Source: BMS3Abin12 sp964487445
Lineage (GTDB): Bacteria > Pseudomonadota > Gammaproteobacteria > 21-64-14
Length of the DNA: 25,635 bases
Direction of reading: 5' to 3'
Assembly: GCA_964487445.1 (NCBI GenBank)
Contig: CAZAQG010000035.1
Location: forward strand, 1 to 25,635
Position 1 is the first letter of the stretch. Every line of letters begins with the position of its first letter. A model generated the notes under the pieces. It did no database searches. It saw only the letters and a program-made list of their open reading frames with translations, and was not told the DNA's origin. Made by a program: the position numbers and the translations under genes. This document shows, in pieces, positions 14,230-22,556 of the stretch.

Positions 14230-14977
14230 CCGGATACGCGCGCCGGAGGCCTTCGAGAAGGGCTGGCGGCGGCGCTTTACGGGTTTTGCGGAGGCCTTCG
14301 AGGATGATGCGGGCATCGCGGGATGGAGTCCATCCGGTCTGCAGGCACGGCTCGAGAACTTCCGGCGCCTGGCGGGGGACCGGAAAATGGACGGCCGGTG
14401 GCTCGACGCCGGGTGCGGTGCGGGGACCTATGCCCGGGACTTGGCGGCGCGCGGCTGCGAAGTCATCGGATTCGACTACTCGCCGCCCACGATCGCAAAG
14501 GCACGCTCGCGCGGTGGGACGGGTATCGGCTGGGCGGTCGCGGACGTCACCGCCCTTCCGGTTTCCGCGGAGGTGTTCGACGGAGCGCTCTGTTTCGGGG
14601 TCGTGCAGGCCCTGGCGTCGTCCGAAAAGGCGCTCGGGGAACTCGTGCGCGTGGTCCGACCGGGCGGAGAGGTCTGGATCGACGCGCTGAACGGCTGGTG
14701 TCTGCCGCATGCCGTCGAACGCCTGGTACGACGGTTGAAAGGCCGGCCGCCGCACGTTCGCTACGAATCCCCCCTACGGCTCATGCGTCTGGCAAGGGAG
14801 TGCGGGTTGCGGGACGTGCAATTGTACTGGGTACCGATCTTGCCGGAGCGGTTCGCGGCATTCCGGTGGATCGGCGCGACGCAGGCGGTGCGCCGGGTCC
14901 TTCGGATCCTCCCGTTTCTCGGCGCCCTGGTGAGTCACGCCGTCGTGATCCGCGGGATCGTTGCGAAGCGACGGTGA
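14216..14977 (+). CDS. Class I SAM-dependent methyltransferase
   Basis: A 253-residue Rossmann-fold methyltransferase. Motif I is LDAGCGAGTYARDLAARG (about 62-80), followed by the acidic ribose-binding end of strand 2 (VIGFDYS), motif II/III region VADVTALP and VVQALASSEKALGELVRVVRPGG (post-motif region). It most resembles the Methyltransf_11/UbiE-like group; the substrate cannot be read from sequence. In this operon a sugar or acyl modification of the EPS unit is likely (inference). ATG 14216 lies inside the end of the ligase gene, with GGAG 9 bases upstream. The stop overlaps the next ATG as TGATG, so the three genes from 12898 to 15978 are coupled. Confidence 0.87.
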   Translation: MGGGNRIRAPEAFEKGWRRRFTGFAEAFEDDAGIAGWSPSGLQARLENFRRLAGDRKMDGRWLDAGCGAGTYARDLAARGCEVIGFDYSPPTIAKARSRGGTGIGWAVADVTALPVSAEVFDGALCFGVVQALASSEKALGELVRVVRPGGEVWIDALNGWCLPHAVERLVRRLKGRPPHVRYESPLRLMRLARECGLRDVQLYWVPILPERFAAFRWIGATQAVRRVLRILPFLGALVSHAVVIRGIVAKRR

Positions 14978-15978
14978 TGGGCATCCGATCCACCGCGCTG
15001 CGTGCGCTGGGGGGCGTCGTTTCCCCGGCGGGAAGCCGTGCGCGGCTTTCCGTCCTGATTTACCACCGGGTCCTCGCGGATCCGGATCCGCTGGTGCCCG
15101 GGACGATCGATGCGCCGGCGTTCGAACGCCAGATGCGGACACTGACGGCGCACTGCCACGTGCTCGGCCTCGGCGGGGCGCTGCGGCGCCTCGCCGACGG
15201 CACGCTGCCGAGCCGCGCCGTTGCGGTCACGTTCGATGACGGGTACGAGGACAATGTCCGTATCGCGCTGCCAATCCTGCGGCGGCTCGGTGTCCCGGCC
15301 TGCTTCTTCGTCGCGACGGGGTTCCTCGACGGCGGGATGATGTGGAATGACGTCGTTATCGAGTCGCTGCGCGGTGCCCAAGGCGACACACTCGAGCTGG
15401 ACGCCGTGGGGCTCGGACGCCTGCGGATCGGAGACCTCGCCGAGCGTCGGGCGGCGCTGCACACGATCCTCTCGGCGTTGAAGTACTTGCCGCCGGTGGA
15501 ACGCAGCGCCGGGGTGGATGCGCTGCTGCGCGCCGCCGCCTCCCGGCCGACGATCCGGCCGATGATGTGCGCGGACGACGTGCGGCGCTTGCACCGGGAG
15601 GGAATGGAGATCGGCGGGCATACCGTCACCCATCCGATCCTGGCACGGGTCTCCGCGGACGAGGCACGCTCGGAGATCCTCGGGGGCAAGCTCCGCCTGG
15701 AGGAGATCCTCGATGCGTCGGTGGAGCTGTTCGCCTACCCGAACGGGAAACCGGGCCGGGACTATACGCCGGTCCATGTCCGGATGGTCCGGGAACTCGG
15801 GTTCCGGGCTGCGATGAGCACCCAATGGGGCGCGGCGTCGCGTGCGGATGATCGCTACCAGTTGCCCCGATTTACACCCTGGGACCGAAGCCCCGGGCGG
15901 TTCGTGCTCAGGCTGTATCGGAACTGCATGCACCGGCCCGTGGCGGGGGTTTCGCCGGACAGCCGCGCACCGACCTGA
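14977..15978 (+). CDS. Second polysaccharide deacetylase (NodB homology)
   Basis: A 333-residue carbohydrate esterase family 4 protein, distinct from the one at 7285. After LSVLIYHRVL comes the catalytic block TFDDGYEDN (85-93), then CFFVATGFLDGG, the metal pair H215-x3-H219 (GHTVTHPIL) and the late block FAYPNGKPGRDY. An insert of about 90 residues separates the first and second motifs, as in the PgaB/IcaB-like and exosortase-locus types. There is no clear signal peptide. It would deacetylate a second sugar position or a different intermediate. Last gene of the main plus-strand operon; its stop faces the asparagine-synthase-like gene 50 bases away. That 50-base gap holds only a tight GC hairpin (about 16013-16026) and no U-tract. 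Confidence 0.88.
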   Translation: MGIRSTALRALGGVVSPAGSRARLSVLIYHRVLADPDPLVPGTIDAPAFERQMRTLTAHCHVLGLGGALRRLADGTLPSRAVAVTFDDGYEDNVRIALPILRRLGVPACFFVATGFLDGGMMWNDVVIESLRGAQGDTLELDAVGLGRLRIGDLAERRAALHTILSALKYLPPVERSAGVDALLRAAASRPTIRPMMCADDVRRLHREGMEIGGHTVTHPILARVSADEARSEILGGKLRLEEILDASVELFAYPNGKPGRDYTPVHVRMVRELGFRAAMSTQWGAASRADDRYQLPRFTPWDRSPGRFVLRLYRNCMHRPVAGVSPDSRAPT

Positions 15979-16028
15979 TGGAGCGCCGGAGAACCGGAGC
16001 GCGTCCTCTCGGGGCGGGTGCCCGCCGA

Positions 16029-17918
16029 CTACCTGTTCGCGGACTCGGTGGAGTGCGCTCGGGTCCTCGGCGCCGACGGATGCGTCTCCATCCATTGGGC
16101 GAGCATCATGAGGATCCAGATCATCGTGCCGTAGTAGGACGCGTGTTCGGCCAGACGGCGGTTCAGGAGCGAGTCGAGAAAATCCCGGCGGAAGATATGA
16201 TGGGAACGGAGCCGCCCGATACTGTCGGCCGCCAACTCGTGCAGGGGCGGATAGTCGCTCATCCATACGCCGAAGGGGAGTCCGAATCCGTGCTTCGATT
16301 TCGTCAGGATTTCCGCGGGGAGGAAATCGGCGAGCGCCTTTTTGAAGAAGTATCGCAACTGCGTTCCGCGCACCTTCAGCGGTGTCGGGAGGTGCGCCGA
16401 GAATTCGACGAGCCGTTCGTCGAGCAGCGGAAAGGCCGCTTCGACCCCGGCAAGGTCGCACATCCGGGTGACCTTCGGCAGGTCGTTGTCGGCCAGGGTC
16501 TGTTTCAGGTCCAGCGCCAGGAGCCGGTTGATCGTGCTTTCCGCATGCGCGTGCCGGTATGTATCCCGCAGCATCTGCAGCGGATGATCGGGGTCGACGG
16601 TGTGGAGGAAATCCGGATCGAAGACGTTTTGGGCTCCGAAGTGCATCAGGAGATTGTACGACTCGGCGCGGTCCGGAAGCGGGATCGCCGCCTGGGCCAC
16701 GTAACGGCGCAGTTTGTGCAGCGGGCCGCGCCCGCCGCCGACCCGTCGCCCGAGCAGCGGTTCGATGAGGCCGCGGCGCAGGCCGGCCGGTATGCGCTCG
16801 TAGAGCGAGAAGACATATTGTTTGGCGTAACGAGTGTTTCCACCGAACAGTTCATCGCCGCCGTCTCCGCCGAGGAGCCGGGCGACGCCGTGTTCCTGCG
16901 CGAGTCGGGCGCAGTAATAGGTGGGCACTGCGGACGCGTTCCCGTAGGGCTGGTCATAGCTCGCGGCTATTTCCGGCACCGATCGCACCACGTCATGCGG
17001 CGTTACGTAGTACTCATGGTGATCGGTCCCGAAATGTCGCGCGGCGATTCGCGCATATCCGGTTTCGTCGTATCCGGAGACGTCGAAGCCGATCGAGAAC
17101 GTGCGCGCGGGGCGCCCGCCGATCCGGCCGAGCATGCCGGCGACCGTCGAGCTGTCGGTGCCGCCGCTCAGGAAGGCGCCCACCTCGCCGTCGGATGCGT
17201 TCTCCGCCACCGACTCTTGCAGTCGCTCCAGAAACTCCCGCTGCAGTTCCCGGAAGCCGGTGCGCGGGGGTTCGGTGTATTCCATACGCCAGTATTCGGT
17301 CGATGCGGCGCCGCCGGGCCCGCACAGCAGGTAGTGTCCGGGAAGCAGGCGTTCATGACCGGCGTAGGCGCTGAGCGGTGCCGGAACCATGTGGAAATAC
17401 ACGTAGTCGTAGAGGGCCTGATGATGGAGCGTTCGGGGCGTGGCGGGGTGCCGGAGCAAGGCGTCGGCCGTCGTGGCGAAGACCGGCGCGCCGTCGGCGA
17501 GGGCGTAGGTCAGCCCGTAGATGCCGAGGCGGTCGATGGCCAGAAACGCTTCGCGGGAATCGTCGCGGATCACGGCGAGGGCAAAGGGACCGCGGAGCGC
17601 CTGCACGATGGCGGGCCCGCGTCTTGGGTATTCCCGGGCGAGCACATAGGCCGGGCCGTATCGTGCGGCGGCGTCCGCCAGGTCGGGCTCCGTCCAGCGC
17701 GGCCGGCCGTGGATGGCGGCGAGTATCGTCCCTTCGGTATGCAGCCATGCCGGTCCCGGGCCGGCGGTGACCGCCAGGGCGGAGGCGGTCGCGGTCGCGT
17801 TCAATACGGGTGCGGGGCCGGCGAGCGGGGCGGGCAGGGCGTCGGCCATGTCCGCGATCCGGCGCCGCCGCTCCTCGGGGGGCGCCGGGAGTCCGGTCCA
17901 GCCGCAGATTCCACTCAT
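16029..17918 (-). CDS. Asparagine-synthase-like protein with degenerate glutaminase domain
   Basis: A 629-residue AsnB-type protein. The C-terminal ATP-pyrophosphatase/synthetase domain looks intact: PP-loop FLSGGTDSSTV (about 247-257), GGDGGDELFGG (about 349-359) and the conserved helix LAGVEAAFPLLDERLVEF. The N-terminal Ntn glutaminase domain is odd. The protein begins MSGICGW, so the position of the nucleophile Cys2 is Ser. The glutamine-binding motifs RGPD and NGEIYN of AsnB are not recognisable (HGRPRW at the second). It may use ammonia directly or form another amide or acyl bond, as beta-lactam synthetase relatives do. In exosortase loci such proteins are called 'amidotransferase 1'; the product is unknown. 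GGGAGAG precedes the ATG. Its start overlaps the stop of the upstream GNAT gene (ATGA). Confidence 0.9.
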   Translation of the reverse strand: MSGICGWTGLPAPPEERRRRIADMADALPAPLAGPAPVLNATATASALAVTAGPGPAWLHTEGTILAAIHGRPRWTEPDLADAAARYGPAYVLAREYPRRGPAIVQALRGPFALAVIRDDSREAFLAIDRLGIYGLTYALADGAPVFATTADALLRHPATPRTLHHQALYDYVYFHMVPAPLSAYAGHERLLPGHYLLCGPGGAASTEYWRMEYTEPPRTGFRELQREFLERLQESVAENASDGEVGAFLSGGTDSSTVAGMLGRIGGRPARTFSIGFDVSGYDETGYARIAARHFGTDHHEYYVTPHDVVRSVPEIAASYDQPYGNASAVPTYYCARLAQEHGVARLLGGDGGDELFGGNTRYAKQYVFSLYERIPAGLRRGLIEPLLGRRVGGGRGPLHKLRRYVAQAAIPLPDRAESYNLLMHFGAQNVFDPDFLHTVDPDHPLQMLRDTYRHAHAESTINRLLALDLKQTLADNDLPKVTRMCDLAGVEAAFPLLDERLVEFSAHLPTPLKVRGTQLRYFFKKALADFLPAEILTKSKHGFGLPFGVWMSDYPPLHELAADSIGRLRSHHIFRRDFLDSLLNRRLAEHASYYGTMIWILMMLAQWMETHPSAPRTRAHSTESANR

Positions 17919-19132
17919 GGCTCTCTCCCGGTGCCCGTCCCGGAGGTCGATGCGGCCCTGATCCGGCGCAGGCGGGGTTTGAGGTCGAGATCCCAGATCG
18001 AAAGGGCACGCCCGCGCAGCGATGGACTATACGAATGCGCCGTGATCAAGGGGTCACCGGTCGTCGACCAGCGGAGTTTATACGCGTTCTCGCCGGGGCC
18101 CATATAGTAACGTGACAGTCCGGCACCGAACAGCGCCTCCAGGATCTTCCAGTTCAGATAGGTGCCCGGCGAGAGTTGTGCGCGGGCCTCGTCGAAATCG
18201 GCGCGCAGGGCGTGAACCGTACCGCCGTGAATGAGCTGGTACTCCATCGCCACGGGTTCCTCGGAGAGATACAGGATCCAGATCGAGAGCCAGCCGCGTT
18301 CCAGGGCCGTTGCGGAGAGTCTCCGGATGAAGGCACCGGGACCCGGGTGATCGAGGCTGAACGGGGTGCGTCCCTTCCAACTGCGTGCGGAGATGCGGGT
18401 GATCGCATCGAGTACCACCGGCAGACGATGATTGTCGGCGCGGCCCGATCGGAACCATTCGACGCGGACTTCGCCGGCCCGGCGCAGGCGGCCGGCTGCA
18501 AGATTGTTGCCCTTTTTCATGCGTCGGCTGCGGCTTGCGTAGAACGCGTCCCAGGTACCGTCGAGATCGACGTAGGGGTTCGTTCCGCCGGAGCGGGCCA
18601 GGGAGCGGATACGACGTGCGGACAGGGTCTCCGTGAGGGACGCCACGGTGGGGGAGCTCCGGGCGAGATAGCGCAGGACCATGACCTCCCACGCCGGGGC
18701 GTTTTGTGCCAGATAGGCCGCCGTCGCCCGCAGACAGGCCGATCGGTCCGAATCGCGGCAGATGAGATCGCAGTACTGCGTGTCCGGTACCGACAGAAAC
18801 TCGAGTTTCCGGGCACCCAGGCGCGTGCACGGCGGGTGGCGCAGCAGCAATGGGAAGAAGCCGACGGTCCGGTCCGCGTTCCGTATTCGCAGGATATGCA
18901 GATCCGAGTCCAGCCCCGCCCATTCCCATGCGGCCTGGAACCACTCGTGGAACAGGAATACCCGGGGAGGGGGCATGGCCGACGCCAAGCGATTCCACGG
19001 TTCGCGCAGCTCCGCGAACCCGGACGGATCGCGGATGCAATCGACCTCGAGCCGTTCGTGGACCGGCATGCATCGACTCGCGTCTGAGGCGGGCTGGTCG
19101 CCGCGTGCAAAACCGCTCGGCGTCGCGGCCAT
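17915..19132 (-). CDS. BioF2/FemAB-like GNAT acyltransferase
   Basis: A 405-residue protein of the Acetyltransf_6 (BioF2/CelD-like, FemAB-related) group. Visible family blocks are FLFHEWFQAAWEWAG near the N-terminus, KGNNLAAGRLRRAG in the middle, and the second-domain core PVAMEYQLIHGGTVHALRADFDEARAQLSPGTYLNWKILE, ending in YYMGPGENAYKLRWSTTGDPL. These enzymes transfer acyl or aminoacyl groups; exosortase loci usually carry a FemAB-like member, and this may be its stand-in. The start is uncertain: ATG 19132 or ATG 19069 (residue 22), neither with a strong ribosome site. It is translationally coupled to the asparagine-synthase-like gene, suggesting that the two make and attach one substituent (inference). 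Confidence 0.85.
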   Translation of the reverse strand: MAATPSGFARGDQPASDASRCMPVHERLEVDCIRDPSGFAELREPWNRLASAMPPPRVFLFHEWFQAAWEWAGLDSDLHILRIRNADRTVGFFPLLLRHPPCTRLGARKLEFLSVPDTQYCDLICRDSDRSACLRATAAYLAQNAPAWEVMVLRYLARSSPTVASLTETLSARRIRSLARSGGTNPYVDLDGTWDAFYASRSRRMKKGNNLAAGRLRRAGEVRVEWFRSGRADNHRLPVVLDAITRISARSWKGRTPFSLDHPGPGAFIRRLSATALERGWLSIWILYLSEEPVAMEYQLIHGGTVHALRADFDEARAQLSPGTYLNWKILEALFGAGLSRYYMGPGENAYKLRWSTTGDPLITAHSYSPSLRGRALSIWDLDLKPRLRRIRAASTSGTGTGREP

Positions 19133-19324
19133 GGCCGCGGCCCGGATTCTACCGACGGTGCGTACCCCCGTATGCCGCTATGATACCAGTTTTGCTTTTC
19201 CCCGGGATGCCCGCGGACGCGGGGCCGTCGCAGTGGTGGGCCGCTCCTTCCCTGCGGGGTCGAAGGTGCCGCGCGCCATGGCGCCGTTCGCCGGGCGGTA
19301 TCGCGACTGCGCAGGGTATGCGTT

Positions 19325-20347
19325 ATGAGCCTGCAAGACCCGTTGATTCTGTTGGTCGGGATGCCTCGCTCGGGGACGACCTGGATCGGGAAGATCTTCG
19401 ACAGCCATCCGGACACCCTGTATCGTCACGAACCCGACAGCGCCGAGCCCATCCCGGAACTCCCGGTGACGCCCGCCGTGGACGATTGGCAACGATATCG
19501 TCGGTCGGTCCGGTCCTTCGCGGGCCGGCTTCCCGCCATGCGGGCGACCAAGGTCGCGGGCTCGCTCCCGGTGTTTGCGAAGAGCTATCTGTCGCCGTTC
19601 GCCGAGTACGCGCAGCGAGTGGCAATCGTGTCGGCCAAGCTCGCGGCCAGGGCGTTCGGGGAATGCGGGGTTCCACGGTTCGTGCGCTATGAGCGCGTCC
19701 CGCAGCTGCGCATCGTCTGGAAGTCCATCGAGTCCACCGGTCGGCTCGGAGTCCTGGTGCGCTCGATCACGACACGCTCGATCCTGATCCTGCGCCACCC
19801 ATGCGGCTACGTGGCTTCGGTGCTGCGTGGGGAGGCGCAGGGGAAATTCGCCGACGCCGCCGCCGGCAGCGAGGACTACGATATCTTCGAAATGCTGATG
19901 GATACGCCGCCGGGGCGTGCGTGCGGGGTGAGCATGGCGGCGCTGCGTGCCGCGGATCCGGTGGAACGGTTGGCGTGGCGGTGGCGGTTGTTCAACGACA
20001 AGGCGCTCGGGGAGATCCGGGGGCGCGAGGATGTGCTGGTGCTCCGGTACGAGGATCTGTGCGCGGCGCCGATGGAGCAGGCGGAGAACCTCTTCCGGTT
20101 CGCCGGCCTGAGTTGGGTCGGGCAAACGGCGCGGTTTCTCGCGGCGAGCACGTCCGCAGGGCGTTCGGGCTACTATTCGGTGTTCAAGGATCCGCGGGAA
20201 GCCGCCTGGGGATGGCGCCGGGAACTCCCGCAGGCGGTGATCGACCGGATCCTCGGCGTTACGGGCGCCGGGACGGCCGGAAGGATGTACGGTTCGGATC
20301 GAAGCGAATGGGATCCCGGACGCGCCGAAGCGGTGCGCCGTAAATGA
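19325..20347 (+). CDS. PAPS-dependent carbohydrate sulfotransferase
   Basis: A 340-residue sulfotransferase. The 5'-phosphosulfate loop VGMPRSGTTW is at 11-20. The 3'-phosphate block ILILRHPCGYVASVL is at about 150-165 with the family Arg and the Ser/Tyr region after it. YEDLCAAPMEQAENLFRFAGL is the third recurring block of Sulfotransfer_1/3 proteins. It would transfer sulfate from PAPS to a sugar hydroxyl, so the EPS is probably sulfated (inference). It acts in the cytoplasm on nucleotide- or lipid-linked units. It stands between divergent and convergent minus-strand genes, so it is likely its own transcript; a TATGAT box lies near 19179 on the plus strand, without a good -35. No PAPS-synthesis genes (cysD, cysN, cysC) are in the window. 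Confidence 0.92.
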   Translation: MSLQDPLILLVGMPRSGTTWIGKIFDSHPDTLYRHEPDSAEPIPELPVTPAVDDWQRYRRSVRSFAGRLPAMRATKVAGSLPVFAKSYLSPFAEYAQRVAIVSAKLAARAFGECGVPRFVRYERVPQLRIVWKSIESTGRLGVLVRSITTRSILILRHPCGYVASVLRGEAQGKFADAAAGSEDYDIFEMLMDTPPGRACGVSMAALRAADPVERLAWRWRLFNDKALGEIRGREDVLVLRYEDLCAAPMEQAENLFRFAGLSWVGQTARFLAASTSAGRSGYYSVFKDPREAAWGWRRELPQAVIDRILGVTGAGTAGRMYGSDRSEWDPGRAEAVRRK

Positions 20348-20457
20348 CAGGGGCACGCGGAATTCTCCGGGAAATGGCCGGGAGGATGCGGTGTCCGTCG
20401 AGGAATCCGAGTGGATCCGCGGTCGCGCCGCCCACATGAGGGACCGGCGCGCAGGCG

Positions 20458-21120
20458 TTAGCGCGTGACCGGTCGTCGTCCGGCCGGCGGCGGGGAGGCG
20501 GGCATCCATTTTCCAAGTCGTTGCAGCCGCTGTCGCAGACCCGGAAGGGGATAACCGAGGCGATAGGCGGTGTGGGCATGCCGGTTGGCCAGCTTGTAAT
20601 CATGGATATCGAGATAAGCGAGCCCCAGGTCATAGTGTGTTTCGGCCGAGGTGGGATCGAGTTTCAATGCCTCTCGGTATTGGTCGATCGCCTGCCGAAG
20701 TTTTCCTGCACGGTGCAGGAAAACCCCATAGGCCGTATAGGTCGCTGCGTGGTCGGGGAACCTGCGGATCGCGGTCTGGAAGTAGCGGACCGCTTCCTGG
20801 GGCTTGCCGGTTTTGATCGCCAGTTCGCCCATGAGCAGCAGTGCCTTGGGATCGTTCGGGAAATATCGGAGGATGAAGTCGAAGTCCTGTCGTGCGTACC
20901 CGTACTCCCCGCGCTCCATCTTCCGTGTCCCCTGCTCGAGGTGATAGCCCTCGACCATTTTGAGCAGGTTGCGGGATGTGGGGTCGGTGACGTAGTAGTC
21001 GTGCGGGCGGCGCCATTCGGGTACCGCAGCCGCATGCAGGGTCGGCGCGATCACCAGCACTGCGAGCCAAGCGGTGCGCAGCATCCGCGCACGGCATGCC
21101 CGGAACGGCGATGCGGACAT
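20458..21120 (-). CDS. Secreted tetratricopeptide-repeat protein
   Basis: A 220-residue protein. Residues 1-30 are a signal peptide (RMLRTAWLAVLVIAPTLHA). Residues about 58-193 hold four TPR units, for example ALLLMGELAIKTGKPQEAVR, TYTAYGVFLHRAGKLRQAID and THYDLGLAYLDIHDYKLANR. A short Pro/Arg-rich tail ends the protein. It would sit in the periplasm as a scaffold, perhaps for the EPS export complex; it is far shorter than the large TPR lipoprotein (PrsT type) usual in XrtA loci. The frame is open upstream to 21522, but ATG 21120 has GCGAGGAA about 9 bases before it and is followed by the signal peptide. It is convergent with the sulfotransferase gene, with 110 bases between and no clear terminator. 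Confidence 0.85.
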   Translation of the reverse strand: MSASPFRACRARMLRTAWLAVLVIAPTLHAAAVPEWRRPHDYYVTDPTSRNLLKMVEGYHLEQGTRKMERGEYGYARQDFDFILRYFPNDPKALLLMGELAIKTGKPQEAVRYFQTAIRRFPDHAATYTAYGVFLHRAGKLRQAIDQYREALKLDPTSAETHYDLGLAYLDIHDYKLANRHAHTAYRLGYPLPGLRQRLQRLGKWMPASPPPAGRRPVTR

Positions 21121-21314
21121 GGTCGGAATTCCTCGCTTGAGTGGCCTTCCAAGGCGCCGGCGCGCCATGGTTTGAATTACCATAACGGGCCGGGCGGATG
21201 TCGTAAAGGGTTCGTGCGCGGCGGTTGCGGGGGCCTTGGCCGGTCGGTGTGGCCGGAGGCGGGCCGGCGTGCCCGGGCGGCTCGATACATCGGGGCGGCG
21301 ATGCGCGGTATCGC

Positions 21315-22556
21315 ATGTGCGGCGGGGCGGATGTGACCCGGCGGGGCGGAGGACTTCGTGTCGTGCTGGTGGGGCCCATGCCGCCACCCGCCGGCGGCAT
21401 GGCCAATCAGACGCGCCAATTGGCCCGGCTTCTGGAAACGGAAGGGGTGAGGGTCGATATCGTACGGCAAAACCGCCCGTACACGCCGGCATGGGTCGGC
21501 CGATTGTACTGGCTGCGTGCATTCGCCCGGCTCATCCCCTATCTGATCGATCTCTGGAGGGCGGGCGCACGCAATTCGGTGTTCCACATCATGGCCAATT
21601 CGGGGTGGTCGTGGCACTTGTTCGCCGCGCCGGCCGTAATAGTCGCGAGGCTGCGCCGTGCCGCGGTGGTGGTCAACTACCGCGGCGGCGGAGCCGAAGA
21701 GTTCTTCAGACGGTCGTATCCTTTTGTCAGACCGGTCCTGCGCTTGGCCGACGCGGTCGTCGTACCCTCCGGTTTCCTTGGAGAGGTGTTCGGGAAGAGG
21801 GGGGTGGACGTGCAGGTGGTCCCCAATATCATCGACCTGCACCGGTTCCGGGGAGGGGAGGGAACCGGTCCCGGCGCACGGCGCCCGCACTTGGTGGTGT
21901 CCCGCAATCTGGAGGCCATCTACGACAATGCCACCGCGGTGCGTGCGTTTCGCCTGGTAAAGGATCGTGTTCCGGATGCGCGGCTGACCCTCGCGGGCAC
22001 GGGTCCGGAGGGGCCGGCGTTGCGCCGGCTGGTCGAAGAACTGGGGTTGGGCGATGCGGTCGTGTTCGCCGGACACGTGAAGAACGCCCGCATGCCCGAG
22101 CTGTACCGGTCGGCCGCAGTTGCCATCAATCCCAGTCTCGTGGACAACATGCCGATCTCCGTGCTGGAGGCGCTGGCGTCCGGGGTGCCCGTGGTCAGTA
22201 CCGATGTCGGCGGCGTTCCGCACCTGGTGGAGGACGGCAGGACCGCGCTGCTGGTGCCGCCGCGGGCACCGGAACGGATGGCGGAGGCGGTGCTGCGGTT
22301 ACTGCGCGACCCCGACTTGGCCGTGCGGCTCGCGGACGCGGGGCGGGCCGCGAGCCGGGAGTATTCATGGGACCGTGTGCGAGAGCGGTTGTTCGCGGTC
22401 TACGGGCAGGCGCTTGCCGCCGCCGGCGCCCGCCAAGGCGGGCCCCCGGGGCCGCCTTGGCGGGGGACCGGTACGGCGGCAGGCACCGATCATGAGGATC
22501 GGAGGTCCGTGGCGCCCGGTCGGCGCCGGGATGTGGATCCTGGGGGCGGGCGTTGA
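21315..22556 (+). CDS. GT-B glycosyltransferase (family 4 type), first of a coupled pair
   Basis: 413 residues from ATG 21315. The N-terminal fold starts with LRVVLVGPMPPPAGGMANQT; VVPSGFLGEVF and VVPNIID mark the domain switch; the nucleotide-sugar site is NPSLVDNMPISVLEALASGVPVVSTDVGGVPHLV (about 271-304). The first Glu of the usual E-x7-E motif is Asp here. It would add one sugar of the EPS repeat from an NDP-sugar donor on the cytoplasmic side. Other possible starts are TTG 21225 and GTG 21333; the last is closest to the conserved start and has GGGGCGG before it. The last ~45 residues are Gly/Pro/Arg-rich and encoded across the large hairpin at 22429-22464. The stop overlaps the TTG start of the next gene. 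Confidence 0.88.
   Translation: MCGGADVTRRGGGLRVVLVGPMPPPAGGMANQTRQLARLLETEGVRVDIVRQNRPYTPAWVGRLYWLRAFARLIPYLIDLWRAGARNSVFHIMANSGWSWHLFAAPAVIVARLRRAAVVVNYRGGGAEEFFRRSYPFVRPVLRLADAVVVPSGFLGEVFGKRGVDVQVVPNIIDLHRFRGGEGTGPGARRPHLVVSRNLEAIYDNATAVRAFRLVKDRVPDARLTLAGTGPEGPALRRLVEELGLGDAVVFAGHVKNARMPELYRSAAVAINPSLVDNMPISVLEALASGVPVVSTDVGGVPHLVEDGRTALLVPPRAPERMAEAVLRLLRDPDLAVRLADAGRAASREYSWDRVRERLFAVYGQALAAAGARQGGPPGPPWRGTGTAAGTDHEDRRSVAPGRRRDVDPGGGR
22429..22464 (+). repeat. 36-base inverted repeat with perfect 13-bp arms inside the glycosyltransferase tail
   Basis: CCCGCCAAGGCGG (22429-22441) is exactly complementary to CCGCCTTGGCGGG (22452-22464), separated by 10 bases that can themselves pair (CCCC / GGGG). 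It lies in the coding tail, about 90-125 bases before the stop codon. It resembles a REP-like unit in form, but no other copy was seen in the window. Confidence 0.75.

Noticed and set aside
16013..16026. Tight GGCGGG/CCCGCC hairpin between the converging operons, as a bidirectional terminator
   Set aside because: The loop is only 2 bases and neither strand has a U-tract, so it does not meet the criteria for an intrinsic terminator.
19174..19188. GG-N10-GC match on the minus strand before the GNAT gene
   Set aside because: Correct spacing, but outside GG/GC few positions match; a TATGAT box on the other strand overlaps it. Too weak to call.
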